NCBI RefSeq assembly: GCF_006439015.1
Contig: NZ_RCZG01000017.1
Coordinates: forward strand, 300-64,299
DNA: 64,000 nt
Direction: 5' to 3'
Source of the DNA: Mycolicibacterium hodleri
Lineage (GTDB): Bacteria > Actinomycetota > Actinomycetes > Mycobacteriales > Mycobacteriaceae
Shown: piece after piece, positions 1-9,127 of the stretch
Position numbering within the stretch: the stretch's first letter is position 1
Layout: each line of letters starts with the position of its first letter
Program-made: the position numbers and the translations under genes
Notes under the pieces: generated by a model
The model's input: the letters and a program-made list of their open reading frames with translations, nothing else
What the model was told of the DNA's origin: nothing
The model's database searches: none

Positions 1-762
1 CAAGGCCCCGACGGGATGAGCCGCATCACCGGCTGGCTGGATCCGCAGGGCCGCGCCACCTGGGAACCGGCTCTCGCCAAGCTCGCCGCGCCAGGGATGT
101 GTAACCCCGAGGACTGCGAACCGTGTACCTCCGGCACGCCCAGTCAAGCGCAGATCGACGGCGACACGAGGAGCCTCGGGCAGCGTCAGCACGATGCGTT
201 CGTCGCGATCGGGCGCACCGGCCTCGCGTCGGGTGAGTTGGGTCAGCACAATGGCCTACCGGTCACCGTGATCGTCTCCACCACCGTCCAAGACCTGGAG
301 AAGGCCGCCGGGTCCGGGGTGAGCGCCGGCGGCACCCTGGTCCCGATGGCCGATCTGATCCGGATGGCCAGCCACGCCGTCCACTACTTGGTGGTCTACG
401 ACAAGCACACCCGTGAGCCGCTCTACCTCGGCCGCACGAAACGCTTGGCCTCGGTCGGGCAGCGCATCGTGCTCCATGCGCGTGACCGCGGTTGCACCAA
501 ACCGGGCTGTACCGTGCCCGGCTACGGCACCTAGGTCCATCACGTCAACGGCTGGGCCACGGGCGGCCAGACCAACATCGACGAAGAAGTACTGGCCTGC
601 GGCGCGGACAATCGCCTCGCCGAAGAGGGCTGGACCGTCACCATCCGCAACGGGGTCGTCGAATGGATCCCACCACCAGAGATCGACGTCGGGCAAGCCC
701 GTATCAATTACTTTCACCACCCCGAACGCCTCCTCGCACTACCAGACGACGACGCGGCGTAG
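1..762 (+). pseudogene. DUF222/HNH endonuclease-like gene (13E12 family), 5' cut by window edge, interrupted by TAG
   Basis: The frame is open from base 1 with no start needed, so the gene begins upstream of the window. It reads as a DUF222-type protein leading into an HNH nuclease end: CTKPGCTVPGYGT, then a TAG at 532-534, then VHHVNGWATGGQTN and LACGADNRLAEEGWTV, closing at a TAG at 760-762. The stop falls between the Cys pair and the conserved HH of the HNH fold, so the normal product would lose the nuclease active site, yet the 75 codons after it stay in frame and family-like. These proteins are multicopy in mycobacteria and their role is uncertain. The stop could be a recent nonsense mutation or a sequencing error. 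Family call is confident; loss of function is inferred. Confidence 0.75.
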
Positions 763-788
763 GGGCGGTCGAAGAAGCCTGTCAGCGG

Positions 789-2132
789 CTAGATCTCGGC
801 AATCGGTCGCGGTCGCAACAGCAGGGTGGTGACCACGCCGATGGTGGCCGTGGCCACCAGATAGCTACAGGCGAGCCACGGCGAGTTGCCACCCGCGGCG
901 ATCAACGCAGTGAGGATGAGGGGCGTCAGGCCGGAGGCGTAAACGCCCGAGAGTTGGTACACCGTCGATAGTCCGGTGTAGCGGATCCGGGTCGGGAAGA
1001 GCGAGGCGTATAGCGTCCCCTGGGCGCCGTAGAACCATGCGTGAATCACGCCGAACACCAACACCATTGCCAGTGCGAAGTACGTGATGCTGCCGGTGTC
1101 GAACAGGGCGAACACCGGGAAGACGGCGAGACCGTAGGCGGCGATGCCGCTTGCGTACACCCACTTCGGACCGAACCGATCGGCCAGCAGGCCGGACACC
1201 GGTAGCAGGACGGCCATCACCAGGGCGGCGACCGTGACGGCGATCAGCACAGGAACCCTGGCCAGGTGCAGGGTGCCGGTCGCGTACGAGATTGCGAAGA
1301 CTCCCCAGGTATTGAAGGCGGCGCCTTCGCCCCATCGCGACAGCATGCCCAGCACCGTGGGTCGCAGCGACGGTGGCTTGAAGACCTCACGAATCGGAAC
1401 CACGGATAGCTCGTCCTCGCCGCGGATCTTCTCGAAGGCCGGTGTCTCGCTGGCCTTAAGCCGCACCACGATGCCGAAGCCCACCAGGACGATGCTGAAG
1501 AGAAACGCGATGCGCCATCCGTAGGCCAGGAACGCGTCGTCGGGAAGCGCGATCTGCAGCAGCGCGAAGACTCCGGTGCCCAACGCCAACCCCATGGCCA
1601 GTCCGATCTGAGGCACGCTGCCGAACAGGCCCTTTCGACGCGGTGGGCCGTGCTCTACCGCGAGCAGGATGGCTCCAGCCCATTCACCTCCGAGGGCGAA
1701 GCCCTGAACCATCCGCAGCAGCAGGAGCAGGATCGGGGCGAGGACCCCGATCTGCGCGGCGGTGGGCAACAGGCCCATGAGTGCAGTGGCCCCGCCCATC
1801 AGGAACATCGTGAGGGCCAACGTCTTCTTGCGGCCTATCCGGTCACCGACGTGGCCGAAGACGAATCCCCCGACGGGTCGGATCAGGAAGCCGACCGCGA
1901 AGGTCGCGAACGACAGCATCGTCCCCACGAATGAGCTCTGATCGGGGAAGAACACTTTATTGAAGACGAGGCTGGCAGCGGTCGCATAGAGGAAGAAGTC
2001 GTACCACTCGATCGTGGTACCGACGACACTCGCCCAAAGTGCGGTGCGCGCCGCTGGTGATACGGCGTTCGCCTCGCAATTGGCATCGATGGCCACGTGG
2101 GGAGTAATGGTCACGTGCCTCAGTAAAGCCAC
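789..2132 (-). CDS. MFS transporter, metabolite:H+ symporter (MHS/ProP-like) family
   Basis: A 447-residue polytopic membrane protein that probably imports an organic acid or small zwitterion with protons. The N-terminal region has the MHS signature TTIEWYDFFLYATAA, followed by the RPVGGFVFGHVGDRIGRKK loop between helices 2 and 3; a second DRFGPKWVY loop marks the C-terminal half. About twelve hydrophobic stretches are visible and the length is typical. The first ~28 residues look like a non-membrane extension and an internal start is possible. It stands alone, between the broken HNH gene and the ligC relic, so context does not reveal the substrate. It resembles the transporter at 13634-15034 but is clearly a different paralogue. 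Confidence 0.85.
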   Translation of the reverse strand: MALLRHVTITPHVAIDANCEANAVSPAARTALWASVVGTTIEWYDFFLYATAASLVFNKVFFPDQSSFVGTMLSFATFAVGFLIRPVGGFVFGHVGDRIGRKKTLALTMFLMGGATALMGLLPTAAQIGVLAPILLLLLRMVQGFALGGEWAGAILLAVEHGPPRRKGLFGSVPQIGLAMGLALGTGVFALLQIALPDDAFLAYGWRIAFLFSIVLVGFGIVVRLKASETPAFEKIRGEDELSVVPIREVFKPPSLRPTVLGMLSRWGEGAAFNTWGVFAISYATGTLHLARVPVLIAVTVAALVMAVLLPVSGLLADRFGPKWVYASGIAAYGLAVFPVFALFDTGSITYFALAMVLVFGVIHAWFYGAQGTLYASLFPTRIRYTGLSTVYQLSGVYASGLTPLILTALIAAGGNSPWLACSYLVATATIGVVTTLLLRPRPIAEI

Positions 2133-2190
2133 TTCACGATCGCGCTGACCACGTTTGCGCGCGCAGTGATTCGAAGGCGTCGAAACCTTC

Positions 2191-2499
2191 TCAGGTCGGC
2201 CGTGAACCCCCGGTCTTGCGAGACGTCGGTGGTTTCGCGGCGTGCGCCGCCCAGTTCCGCGGATGCTCAGCGAATGCGGTCACCAGCGGCTGCAGTTCGG
2301 TGAAGAGCTGGCGCCGCGTGGGCATCGGGAAGGCGCCGATCACGCGGATCGAGGCCAAGGCACCACACTGGTCTTCGTGCACTCGGTAGCCGGCGACGAC
2401 GCAGTCGGCGGTCCGCCGGTGCTTGATCTTGTACATGGCGCGCTTGTCCGACGGGTAGGTCACAGTCAGTGGCGTGGCGACGACGCCGTCGAGACCTGC
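2191..2499 (-). pseudogene. Decayed 3' fragment of a second ligC-type DNA ligase
   Basis: This short minus-strand reading frame aligns with residues ~175-290 of the intact ligase just upstream. Shared segments are AGLDGVVATPLT, KIKHRRTADCVVAGYRVH, VIGAFPMPTRRQLFTELQPL and TAFAEHPRNWAA. Compared with the intact copy it lacks about 14 codons after YRVH, the catalytic N-terminus and the C-terminal OB-fold end, and the residues before AGLDG are only a shadow of the neighbouring ligase. It has no plausible start or function. A 5' ligC fragment lies on the same strand at 11340-11460, so the two may be halves of one disrupted gene. Confidence 0.75.
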
Positions 2500-2543
2500 A
2501 CGCACAGAACCTACGATCGACCACCGACATGCCGTCGTGCGCG

Positions 2544-3623
2544 TTAGCTTCCGCCCTGCTTGATGAGCCCGGGGATGATGTCGCCCAGGCCGAAGCTGAG
2601 TGGTTGTTCGAGCTGGGCGTAGGTGCATGAGCGGGGGTCACGGTCGGGGCGCCAGCGGTTGAATTGCGCGGTGTGGCGAAAGCGTCGCCCCTCCATGTGG
2701 TCGTAGCGGACCTCCACCACCCATTCGGGTCGCACCGGCACGAACGAAAGATCCTTGCCAGCGTTCCACCGTGAGGTCTCGTTCTTGCGCGCGTTTCGCT
2801 CGCCGGGTTCGGGCGCGGCCCATTTCCATGGGTGGTCGTCGAAAGCTGTTACCAGCGGCTGTATTTCGGCGAACAATTGCCGTCGCCTGGCCATCGGCAA
2901 CGCGCCGATGACGCCCACCGAGGCGAGGTTTCCGTCGTCGGTGTAGAGCCCGAGCAGCAGTGAGCCGATAGCCTCGTCGCTGGTCTTGTGCACTCGGTAG
3001 CCGGCGATGACGCAGTCGGCGGTCCGTTGATGCTTGATCTTGAACATGACCCGCTTGTCGGGCTGATAAGGGATCGTCAGCGGTTTGGCGATGACCCCGT
3101 CGAGACCGGCCCCCTCGAACTCGTCGAACCAACGTTGCGCGGTCGCGAGATCGATGGTCGCCGGGGTGACGTGAATTGAGGGGCCCGAGTTGGCCAAGGC
3201 CGTGACGAGAGCGGCGCGGCGCTCGGTGAACGATCGCCCGGTGTAATCGTCGTCGCCCAAGGTGAGCAAGTCGAACGCTATGTAGGACGCAGGGGTCTTC
3301 TTGGCGAGCATCCGCACCCGCGAGTCGGCTGGGTGAATGCGTTGTTGCAAGGCGTCGAAGTCCAGTCCACGGTCGGTGGCAATGATGATTTCACCGTCGA
3401 TGACGCACCGTGGCGGGAGCTCGGCTTTGATGGCGGCGACCAGTTCGGGGAAGTATCGGGTCAGCGGCTTCTCGTTGCGGCTGCCCAGCTCGACTTCCTC
3501 GCCATCGCGGAAGCAGATCGATCGGAAGCCGTCCCACTTCGGTTCGTAGGAGGCATCGGGTGGGATGGCGGAGACCGACTTGGCCAGCATCGGCGACACC
3601 GGAGGCATGACGGGCAGCTTCAT
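2544..3623 (-). CDS. ligC: ATP-dependent DNA ligase, LigC type
   Basis: A 359-residue nick-sealing ligase. The adenylation motif EPKWDGFR places the nucleophile at Lys29, followed by motif III-like AFDLLTL, motif IV GLDGVIAKPL and motif V MFKIKHQRTADCVIAGYR. The C-terminal OB-fold ends with MEGRRFRHTAQFNRWRPDR. Length matches mycobacterial LigC (~358 aa). I chose the ATG at 3623 because the protein then begins MKLPVMPPVSPMLAKS as the family does; the frame upstream is antisense-like low-complexity sequence. It follows the TetR gene by 4 bp on the same strand, suggesting co-transcription. LigC enzymes act in base-excision-type and gap repair. A second ligase lies at 15172-16317, as in mycobacteria carrying LigC1 and LigC2. 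Confidence 0.9.
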   Translation of the reverse strand: MKLPVMPPVSPMLAKSVSAIPPDASYEPKWDGFRSICFRDGEEVELGSRNEKPLTRYFPELVAAIKAELPPRCVIDGEIIIATDRGLDFDALQQRIHPADSRVRMLAKKTPASYIAFDLLTLGDDDYTGRSFTERRAALVTALANSGPSIHVTPATIDLATAQRWFDEFEGAGLDGVIAKPLTIPYQPDKRVMFKIKHQRTADCVIAGYRVHKTSDEAIGSLLLGLYTDDGNLASVGVIGALPMARRRQLFAEIQPLVTAFDDHPWKWAAPEPGERNARKNETSRWNAGKDLSFVPVRPEWVVEVRYDHMEGRRFRHTAQFNRWRPDRDPRSCTYAQLEQPLSFGLGDIIPGLIKQGGS

Positions 3624-3627
3624 CGCC

Positions 3628-4323
3628 TCACCGTGCGACTCTGGCTTTGCGGCCCGTTCTACTCTGCGCGGCCCGTTTGGTTGGTTGCTGTCTCGTGGAC
3701 GGAGGCGACGGCGACGCGGGGACCGTCCCGGAGATCGCGGGAGCGACCCACCTGCGCAGGAACGTCCGCAGCTCCCGACCTTGGTGCGGCGGGCGTCCCG
3801 GGTCGATGACCAGCGACTGGAAGATCCGCAGCATGAACTCGACCAACCCGTCGAGGTCATCGTCGACGATGCCTACGCCGACCCAGTCCACGTTGAACCT
3901 CTCGAGCAGCGAGCGACCGACCGACATTGCCATGTCGGAGGTGACGCCCGCAGAAAAGGCGCTGGCCTTTCCCGGGGTCAGCACCAAGCTCAGGTACTTC
4001 TCGTGGGGAAGTCGTTCGAGCGTGTGGGCGAGACCCTCCACCACGGCGTCGGCCGGATCGTGGATGTCGTGCACGTGCTTGGCCAACCCGTCCAAAAACG
4101 GGCCGACCTCGGAAACGGACGTCGCGAACAGCAACGCATCGGTACTGGGAAAGTAGCGGTATACGGTCTGGCGAGTGACGCCCACGTCCTTGGCGACTTC
4201 GGAGATGCCAAAGTCCTTGCCGACCAAATCGATCCGACGCTTTGCCGCATCGAGGATGCGTGCGATCGCCTCGTCGTCGTCGGCGGGCGTCGCTCCGGAC
4301 CACCCATGTGTGCGCATCAACAA
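3628..4323 (-). CDS. TetR/AcrR family transcriptional regulator
   Basis: A 231-residue regulator. The N-terminal helix-turn-helix is visible as FGISEVAKDVGVTRQTVYRYFPSTDALL at about residues 38-66; the rest is a helical ligand-binding domain of no recognised specificity. The last ~35 residues are a basic, Ser/Pro-rich tail that looks unstructured. An internal ATG two codons downstream is an equally good start. The gene is divergent from the Rieske oxygenase at 4438, with 114 bp between them, so regulation of that oxygenase is a reasonable guess. It lies 4 bp upstream of ligC on the same strand, an unusual coupling of a metabolic regulator and a repair ligase. Confidence 0.85.
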   Translation of the reverse strand: MLMRTHGWSGATPADDDEAIARILDAAKRRIDLVGKDFGISEVAKDVGVTRQTVYRYFPSTDALLFATSVSEVGPFLDGLAKHVHDIHDPADAVVEGLAHTLERLPHEKYLSLVLTPGKASAFSAGVTSDMAMSVGRSLLERFNVDWVGVGIVDDDLDGLVEFMLRIFQSLVIDPGRPPHQGRELRTFLRRWVAPAISGTVPASPSPPSTRQQPTKRAAQSRTGRKARVAR

Positions 4324-4437
4324 TCACCATCCGAGGCGGGCATCCCTCGAACGTTACCGGGGCAAGCCCTCAAAATTCCGACAATCCACATCGTCCTAGG
4401 TGTATGGTCGGGCAATGACGGCGAGACTGGAGTGCCT

Positions 4438-5610
4438 GTGACCATCGGCGAGGACGTCCGCACCAGTGTGCTGGACAACGAATTGACCAGGCGTGCCTTG
4501 AAAGTGGTACTGGACAAGACCACCGAAATGGCGACGGACGTCCTGCGAGTGCCGCTGCACTACTACCGCGATCCGAAGATCACCGAGATCGAAGAATCCC
4601 AGATCCTGAGGCGCGTCCCGCTGGCCATCGTGTCCAGTGTTCAGGTCGCCAAAGCAGGCGACTACGTGGTCCGTTCGGTGCTGGGCGACTCGCTGCTGGT
4701 GACCCGGGACAAGGACGGTCAGAGCCACGTCTTCCTGAACTACTGCCGACACCGCGGCGCCATGCCGGCGTGTGGTTCAGGGAGTGCCACCCGCTTCACC
4801 TGCCCGTACCACGCGTGGACGTACAAGAATGACGGGAAGCTGTTCACCGTCCCGGGGAGCGCCGGATTCTCGGGCATGAACAAGGCCGACTACGGTTTGG
4901 TCGAGTTGCCCAACCAGGAACGCCACGGTTTCATCTGGGCGGTGCTCAGCGCCGACGCAGACATCGACGTGGATGAACATCTCGGACCGCTGGGTGCAGA
5001 ACTGGCTGCCATCGACTACGCGTCGTTCGGCTACCACGATCATCGCGAGTTCACCTCAGAGGTGTCCTGGAAGGGCGGCCTGGAAGCATTCGCCGAGGGT
5101 TATCACTTCCCATTCGTTCACGGTGACAGCATCATCGGGCAGAGTGCGCTCGCCAATACATCCATTCACGACGCCTACGGCAAGCATCACCGGATGGGCT
5201 TTCCCTTCAACTGGATCACCAACGTCGAGAGTGATCCAAGCGCCTCTTGGGACGTCCGCGACAACATGGGCGTCATCTACTGGATTTACCCGAACCTGGT
5301 TCTGGCCAACAGCAATGTCGGCGTCGAAGTGATCGACATCCTGCCTGCCGGATCGCCCACCCGTTGCACGGTCCGACACAGCTGGCTGGCCCGCGTGCCC
5401 GCTGCCGACGACGCCACCCGTGGCGGTTACGACATGATCTTCAACGCCGTCCATGCGGCCGTACGTGACGAGGACTTCGTCATGTTGCCGCAATGTGGCG
5501 AGGGTGTCCGGCAAGGCCAGCACGACCACATGATCATCGGCCGCAACGAGATTGGCGTCCAGCACATGATCCGCGTCTTCGCTCAGGAACTCGGCGTCGC
5601 CCTGGACTGA
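4438..5610 (+). CDS. Rieske non-heme iron ring-hydroxylating oxygenase, alpha subunit
   Basis: About 390 residues. The Rieske [2Fe-2S] site is NYCRHRGAMPA followed by FTCPYHAWTY, giving CxH-x15-17-CxxH. The catalytic mononuclear iron site is the EGYHFPFVHG segment of the aromatic-oxygenase C-terminal domain. Family members hydroxylate aromatic or steroid-like substrates and need a reductase and ferredoxin, neither of which is encoded beside it. The GTG at 4438 is preferred because GGAG lies 5 bp upstream; GTG 4432 is possible. The frame stays open far upstream, but that part is antisense to ligC and tetR. It is divergent from a TetR gene, its likely regulator. Substrate unknown. Confidence 0.85.
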   Translation: MTIGEDVRTSVLDNELTRRALKVVLDKTTEMATDVLRVPLHYYRDPKITEIEESQILRRVPLAIVSSVQVAKAGDYVVRSVLGDSLLVTRDKDGQSHVFLNYCRHRGAMPACGSGSATRFTCPYHAWTYKNDGKLFTVPGSAGFSGMNKADYGLVELPNQERHGFIWAVLSADADIDVDEHLGPLGAELAAIDYASFGYHDHREFTSEVSWKGGLEAFAEGYHFPFVHGDSIIGQSALANTSIHDAYGKHHRMGFPFNWITNVESDPSASWDVRDNMGVIYWIYPNLVLANSNVGVEVIDILPAGSPTRCTVRHSWLARVPAADDATRGGYDMIFNAVHAAVRDEDFVMLPQCGEGVRQGQHDHMIIGRNEIGVQHMIRVFAQELGVALD

Positions 5611-5623
5611 CCGCCGGCCGGCT

Positions 5624-5830
5624 TTACGGGGTGAGGACCACCTTGACACAGAGGGCGGTGCGCGCGGCCACCGCGGTGTCCAAACGCCCGGATTGGACCA
5701 AGGTTACGAGTTCGGGCCAGGTGCGTTGCACGGGTGCGGTGGTCATCCGCAGCGTGGTGCTGCGGACCAGACACATCAAGGTGGGGAACGGGAATGGGTT
5801 CAGACCGTATCCGCCGATGACGGAGACGGT
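5624..5830 (-). pseudogene. 3' relic of a zinc-type alcohol dehydrogenase
   Basis: Directly after the stop of the flavoprotein gene, a 69-codon minus-strand stretch reads TVSVIGGYGLNPFPFPTLM, then LRMTTAPVQRTWPELV and LVQSGRLDT, ending KVVLTP and a TAA at 5624-5626. This pattern is typical of the C-terminal end of medium-chain zinc alcohol dehydrogenases. It has no start codon, no catalytic domain, and lacks the segment normally found between SGRLD and the final KVLLTP. It is therefore a truncated, internally deleted remnant and cannot make an enzyme. It suggests that this cluster once held another oxidoreductase. Confidence 0.65.
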
Positions 5831-7255
5831 TCAGCGCTTGAGCCCGCGAAGGTATTCGAGGGCGCTCGTCGCAGCGTGGTAGCCGCACATACCGTGTGCG
5901 CCGGCTCCCGGGGGTGTCGACGCCGAGCACAGGTACATGCCGGGGATGCCGGTGGCGTAGCCGTTTCTCGCCGGGACGGGCCGGGCGAATACCTGAAGGA
6001 GATCGTTGCGTCCACCGACGATGTCGCCGCCGACGTAGTTGGGGTTCTCGTCCTGCAATTGCCTGGGCGAGGTGAGGTGCTGGGCGACGATGCGGTCCCG
6101 GAAGCCTGGCGCCAACTCTTCGATCTGCCCGATGAGGAGTTCCGAGGCGTCGCCGGGGTAGGCGTGTGGGACGTGCGCGTAGGTCCAGACCGGATGGACG
6201 TCGCCGACCGAGCGGCTGGGATCGGCCAGGTACTGCTGGCCGATCAGCTGAAAGCTGTTCTCCGGCATCACACCTCGGCTGATCGAGGATTCGGATCGGG
6301 CGATGTCGGCAGCGGAGCCGCCGAGGTGCACCGTGCCGGCCCGCCGTGCGTGCTCGTTGACCCACGGTATGCCGCCGCGCACCGCGAAGTCCGCCTTGAA
6401 CGCCGCCGGCGCGTGCCGGAACTGCCGGTAGGCCTTCGCTCGCCGGGCCGGCATCCGGTCGCCGGTGATGTCGGTGACGGCTTCTGGGGTGGTGTCGAAC
6501 ATCGTGACGGCCGCGCGCGGAACGTCGTTCAGCGAGCGCACGGTGACACCGGTGACGATCTCGCCGCCGAGGGACTCCAACAGCCCGGCCAACGCGCGAC
6601 TGATGGCGGCCGAGCCGCCCTGCGCGACCGGCCAACCCCACCGGTGACCGGCAGCGATCATCATGGTCCCCACCGACGCGCTGGCCAAGCCGTTCAACGG
6701 CCGGTAGAGGTGCGCAGCGCAGCCCATGAACAGGGCGCGGGCCCCCTCGGTCCGGAACAACCGGACCAGTGCGGTCGCGGGCAAGCCGGCACGCAGGCCG
6801 AGCCGGGCCATGGCCAGCGGGTGCGACGGCAACCGCAGCAGCGGGCCAAGGCCGTCGGCGACCAGAGCGTCGGCGCGGTCGACCAGGGGCCCGAACACCG
6901 ACTTCCAGCGGGCTCCGTCGGCGCCCATCCCCAGTACGGTCATCTCCAGGGACTGATGGAGCACCCCTGCCGATCCGTCGGCCAGCGGATGTACGACGTC
7001 GACTTCGGCACGGCGCCAATGCAATCCGAAGTCGGCTAGTGGCAGGGACGACAGAAACGGGGAGGCCGCCCCGAACGGATGGACTGCCGAACAGACGTCG
7101 TGTAGCAGTCCGGGCACCGTCAGTTCTGCCGATCTGGTCCCTCCTCCGATCTCGTCGGCGCCCTCGACGACCAGGACGCGCAATCCGGCCTGCGCGAGCC
7201 GTACGGCGGCCGCCAAGCCGTTGGGCCCGGATCCGATGACGACGGCATCGGTCAC
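5831..7255 (-). CDS. FAD-dependent oxidoreductase of the phytoene desaturase (CrtI)/NAD(P)-FAD family
   Basis: A 474-residue flavoprotein. The N-terminus TDAVVIGSGPNGLAAAVRLA is the dinucleotide-binding beta-alpha-beta fold. The C-terminus contains PGMYLCSASTPPGAGAHGM and GYHAATSALEYL, the second FAD-contacting region of CrtI-like enzymes. Mycobacteria have many such proteins with unknown, probably lipid or isoprenoid, substrates. The GTG at 7255 is preferred because it overlaps the stop of the upstream DUF3556 gene by 4 bp (GTGA), which indicates translational coupling, and because the FAD fold starts at once. A longer frame to 7312 adds residues without family character. Confidence 0.85.
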   Translation of the reverse strand: MTDAVVIGSGPNGLAAAVRLAQAGLRVLVVEGADEIGGGTRSAELTVPGLLHDVCSAVHPFGAASPFLSSLPLADFGLHWRRAEVDVVHPLADGSAGVLHQSLEMTVLGMGADGARWKSVFGPLVDRADALVADGLGPLLRLPSHPLAMARLGLRAGLPATALVRLFRTEGARALFMGCAAHLYRPLNGLASASVGTMMIAAGHRWGWPVAQGGSAAISRALAGLLESLGGEIVTGVTVRSLNDVPRAAVTMFDTTPEAVTDITGDRMPARRAKAYRQFRHAPAAFKADFAVRGGIPWVNEHARRAGTVHLGGSAADIARSESSISRGVMPENSFQLIGQQYLADPSRSVGDVHPVWTYAHVPHAYPGDASELLIGQIEELAPGFRDRIVAQHLTSPRQLQDENPNYVGGDIVGGRNDLLQVFARPVPARNGYATGIPGMYLCSASTPPGAGAHGMCGYHAATSALEYLRGLKR

Positions 7256-9003
7256 GGGGTGGATGCCTGCGCTGCGGACCAGGTGAGGTGAACCGGAATG
7301 TCGTCGTCCCATGGTTGTCGGGTCACCATGTCCGCGACCCGCACGACGCCACGCTCGAACTCACCGGTCACCGCGTCGACGAGCCGGTACTCCTGCTGCT
7401 GACGGTGGATCGGCTGCGCGTCGAGCATCACCACGCGCACCTCGCCGGGTTCGAACCCGCAGCGTTCCTGCAGTGCGGTGACGAGTTGCTCGTTGGACAT
7501 GTGGCCATCGCCGAAGTTCCAGCCGATCGCGTTGCTGACGATGACCTCGCCGTCACGCAGGGTGTAGGCGTCTTCGCTGCGGTCCGCCATCGCGCGGTGG
7601 GCCAGGGTGAACAGCGCACGACCATGAGTGTTGAAGGCGCGGAACGCATATCCCATGTACAGCGGGATCTCGATTGCTTCGGCGCTGCCGTAGAACTTCT
7701 CCAACTGGGCGGCCGGCATGCTGGGAATCGCCACGAGGTTGGCGTCCATCTTCTCCTGGGCCGAGTCGGTGAGGCACCACAGGGTGGTGTCCCAGTTGCC
7801 CGCGTAGTACCGCATCCCCGGGAGGAAGGAGATCTTGCGGGGGAACAGATTTCCCAGCACCACGATGCCGGCGACGACGACCAAGAGGACGATCGGCCAT
7901 GGGCCGTGGAGGTCGGAGAGTCCGAGGCCGGCGTGTCCGACGAACAGCGTCAGCACGCTGAACATCATGAACACGTTCCACTCCAGCGGCACGCCCATGG
8001 GGATGGCGCTGAGGATGCCGAGGTGAAAGCAGATCATCACGAACGCGGCTATCGCGGTCAGCCAGCCGCCGTGGCTGAAGAACAGCACCAGTGGCACTCC
8101 CATCTCGATGACGGTGGACGTGTGGGCGAAGAGCCGCGACAGCCGACCGGGCCGAAGGTCGTCGGGGAAGTGTTTGAAGAACCTCCGCTTGATGAACTTG
8201 GGTCGGAACACGGGGTTGTTGCTCATCATCGTCGACATCACGAATGGGAAGTGCTTGGTGAGCTTGGAGGTGGCGGCGCCGATCCAGATCACCAGGCAGA
8301 CGAGTTTCGCGGCGACGATCATGTCGATCACGCTGTGGGAGGCGAACAAGAAGGTCACCGTCAGTGCCGCGTAGACCTCGCCCCGGGCGGCCAGGAAGAT
8401 TACCTTGTCCCGTAGGCCGAGTACCGCCAGGATCCCTAGGATGGTCCAGATCTGCCACGTCGGCAGCACCCCGACCGACGAACCGAGGGCGGGGATCGGG
8501 CCGGTGCCGTCGGAGAACATCGCCAGCACCAACATCACCAGCAGGGCGGCATAGAGCAGCACCTCGAACGGTGTTCGGGCGCTGCCCTTGGTCCATGGCA
8601 CTCGGTTGGGCCATGGTGGTAGGCGAATCGTGCCCGGCCGCAACCAGTACAGGATCGAGCCCATCGGCGGGAAGAACCGGTTGTTCAACGGCCCGAAGCC
8701 GCAGCCGAGGCCGACGACCTCGAACAGCATCGTGTACAGCACGACCTTCTGAAACACGATCGGCTCGGAGTACCATGCGGCGACGTTGGTGAAGCCGTCG
8801 ATTCCCTTGGTGCTCAACACGATCAGCCAGCCGACGAACACGTACGCCACGATCTTCAGCACGTAGAACAGGTGCAGCGCGACCGGCGTGCCGAAACCAG
8901 TCTCGGCCCAGTGCCGCGCCATCGGCTTGATCCGCTCGGCGCGGGTGCCCTTGCGCCATTGCTCGAAGTCGAGCGGCGGAACGTCCTGGGTCAAGAACCC
9001 CAT
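7252..9003 (-). CDS. DUF3556-family polytopic membrane protein
   Basis: A 583-residue protein beginning MGFLTQDVPPLDFEQW. It has an N-terminal and central membrane region with about seven or eight hydrophobic stretches (for example HLFYVLKIVAYVFVGWLIVL and GPWPIVLLVVVAGIVVLG). The last ~200 residues appear soluble. I recognise it as the actinobacterial DUF3556 family, which has no established function. It is translationally coupled to the downstream CrtI-like flavoprotein by a 4-bp overlap, and divergent from the monooxygenase at 9121 with a palindrome between them. The pair probably acts together on a lipophilic substrate at the membrane; that is inference from context. Confidence 0.8.
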   Translation of the reverse strand: MGFLTQDVPPLDFEQWRKGTRAERIKPMARHWAETGFGTPVALHLFYVLKIVAYVFVGWLIVLSTKGIDGFTNVAAWYSEPIVFQKVVLYTMLFEVVGLGCGFGPLNNRFFPPMGSILYWLRPGTIRLPPWPNRVPWTKGSARTPFEVLLYAALLVMLVLAMFSDGTGPIPALGSSVGVLPTWQIWTILGILAVLGLRDKVIFLAARGEVYAALTVTFLFASHSVIDMIVAAKLVCLVIWIGAATSKLTKHFPFVMSTMMSNNPVFRPKFIKRRFFKHFPDDLRPGRLSRLFAHTSTVIEMGVPLVLFFSHGGWLTAIAAFVMICFHLGILSAIPMGVPLEWNVFMMFSVLTLFVGHAGLGLSDLHGPWPIVLLVVVAGIVVLGNLFPRKISFLPGMRYYAGNWDTTLWCLTDSAQEKMDANLVAIPSMPAAQLEKFYGSAEAIEIPLYMGYAFRAFNTHGRALFTLAHRAMADRSEDAYTLRDGEVIVSNAIGWNFGDGHMSNEQLVTALQERCGFEPGEVRVVMLDAQPIHRQQQEYRLVDAVTGEFERGVVRVADMVTRQPWDDDIPVHLTWSAAQASTP

Positions 9004-9101
9004 CGAGGCACCTCAATTCGTCGTGCATGGCTGTGCAGCGTGCTGGTCGGACGCACCGTGAGCCGGCACGGGAACCTGCCCAACGTGGTGTGGATTACAG
9101 G

Positions 9102-9127
9102 TTGACATGTACGACCCTAAGTGTCAA
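9102..9127. promoter_or_regulatory. Candidate operator: TTGACA-n14-TGTCAA palindrome
   Basis: The divergent gap between the DUF3556 gene and the monooxygenase contains TTGACA at 9102-9107 and its exact reverse complement TGTCAA at 9122-9127, 14 bp apart. Such spaced palindromes are typical TetR-family sites, and a TetR gene lies just beyond the monooxygenase. The right arm overlaps the earliest possible monooxygenase start (GTG 9121), so if the site is an operator, translation may start at ATG 9130 or 9139. The binding protein is inferred. Confidence 0.4.

Noticed and set aside
3565..4437. N-terminal extension of the Rieske oxygenase frame
   Set aside because: This part is antisense to ligC and tetR; the oxygenase fold starts after 4438, where a GGAG site precedes a GTG.
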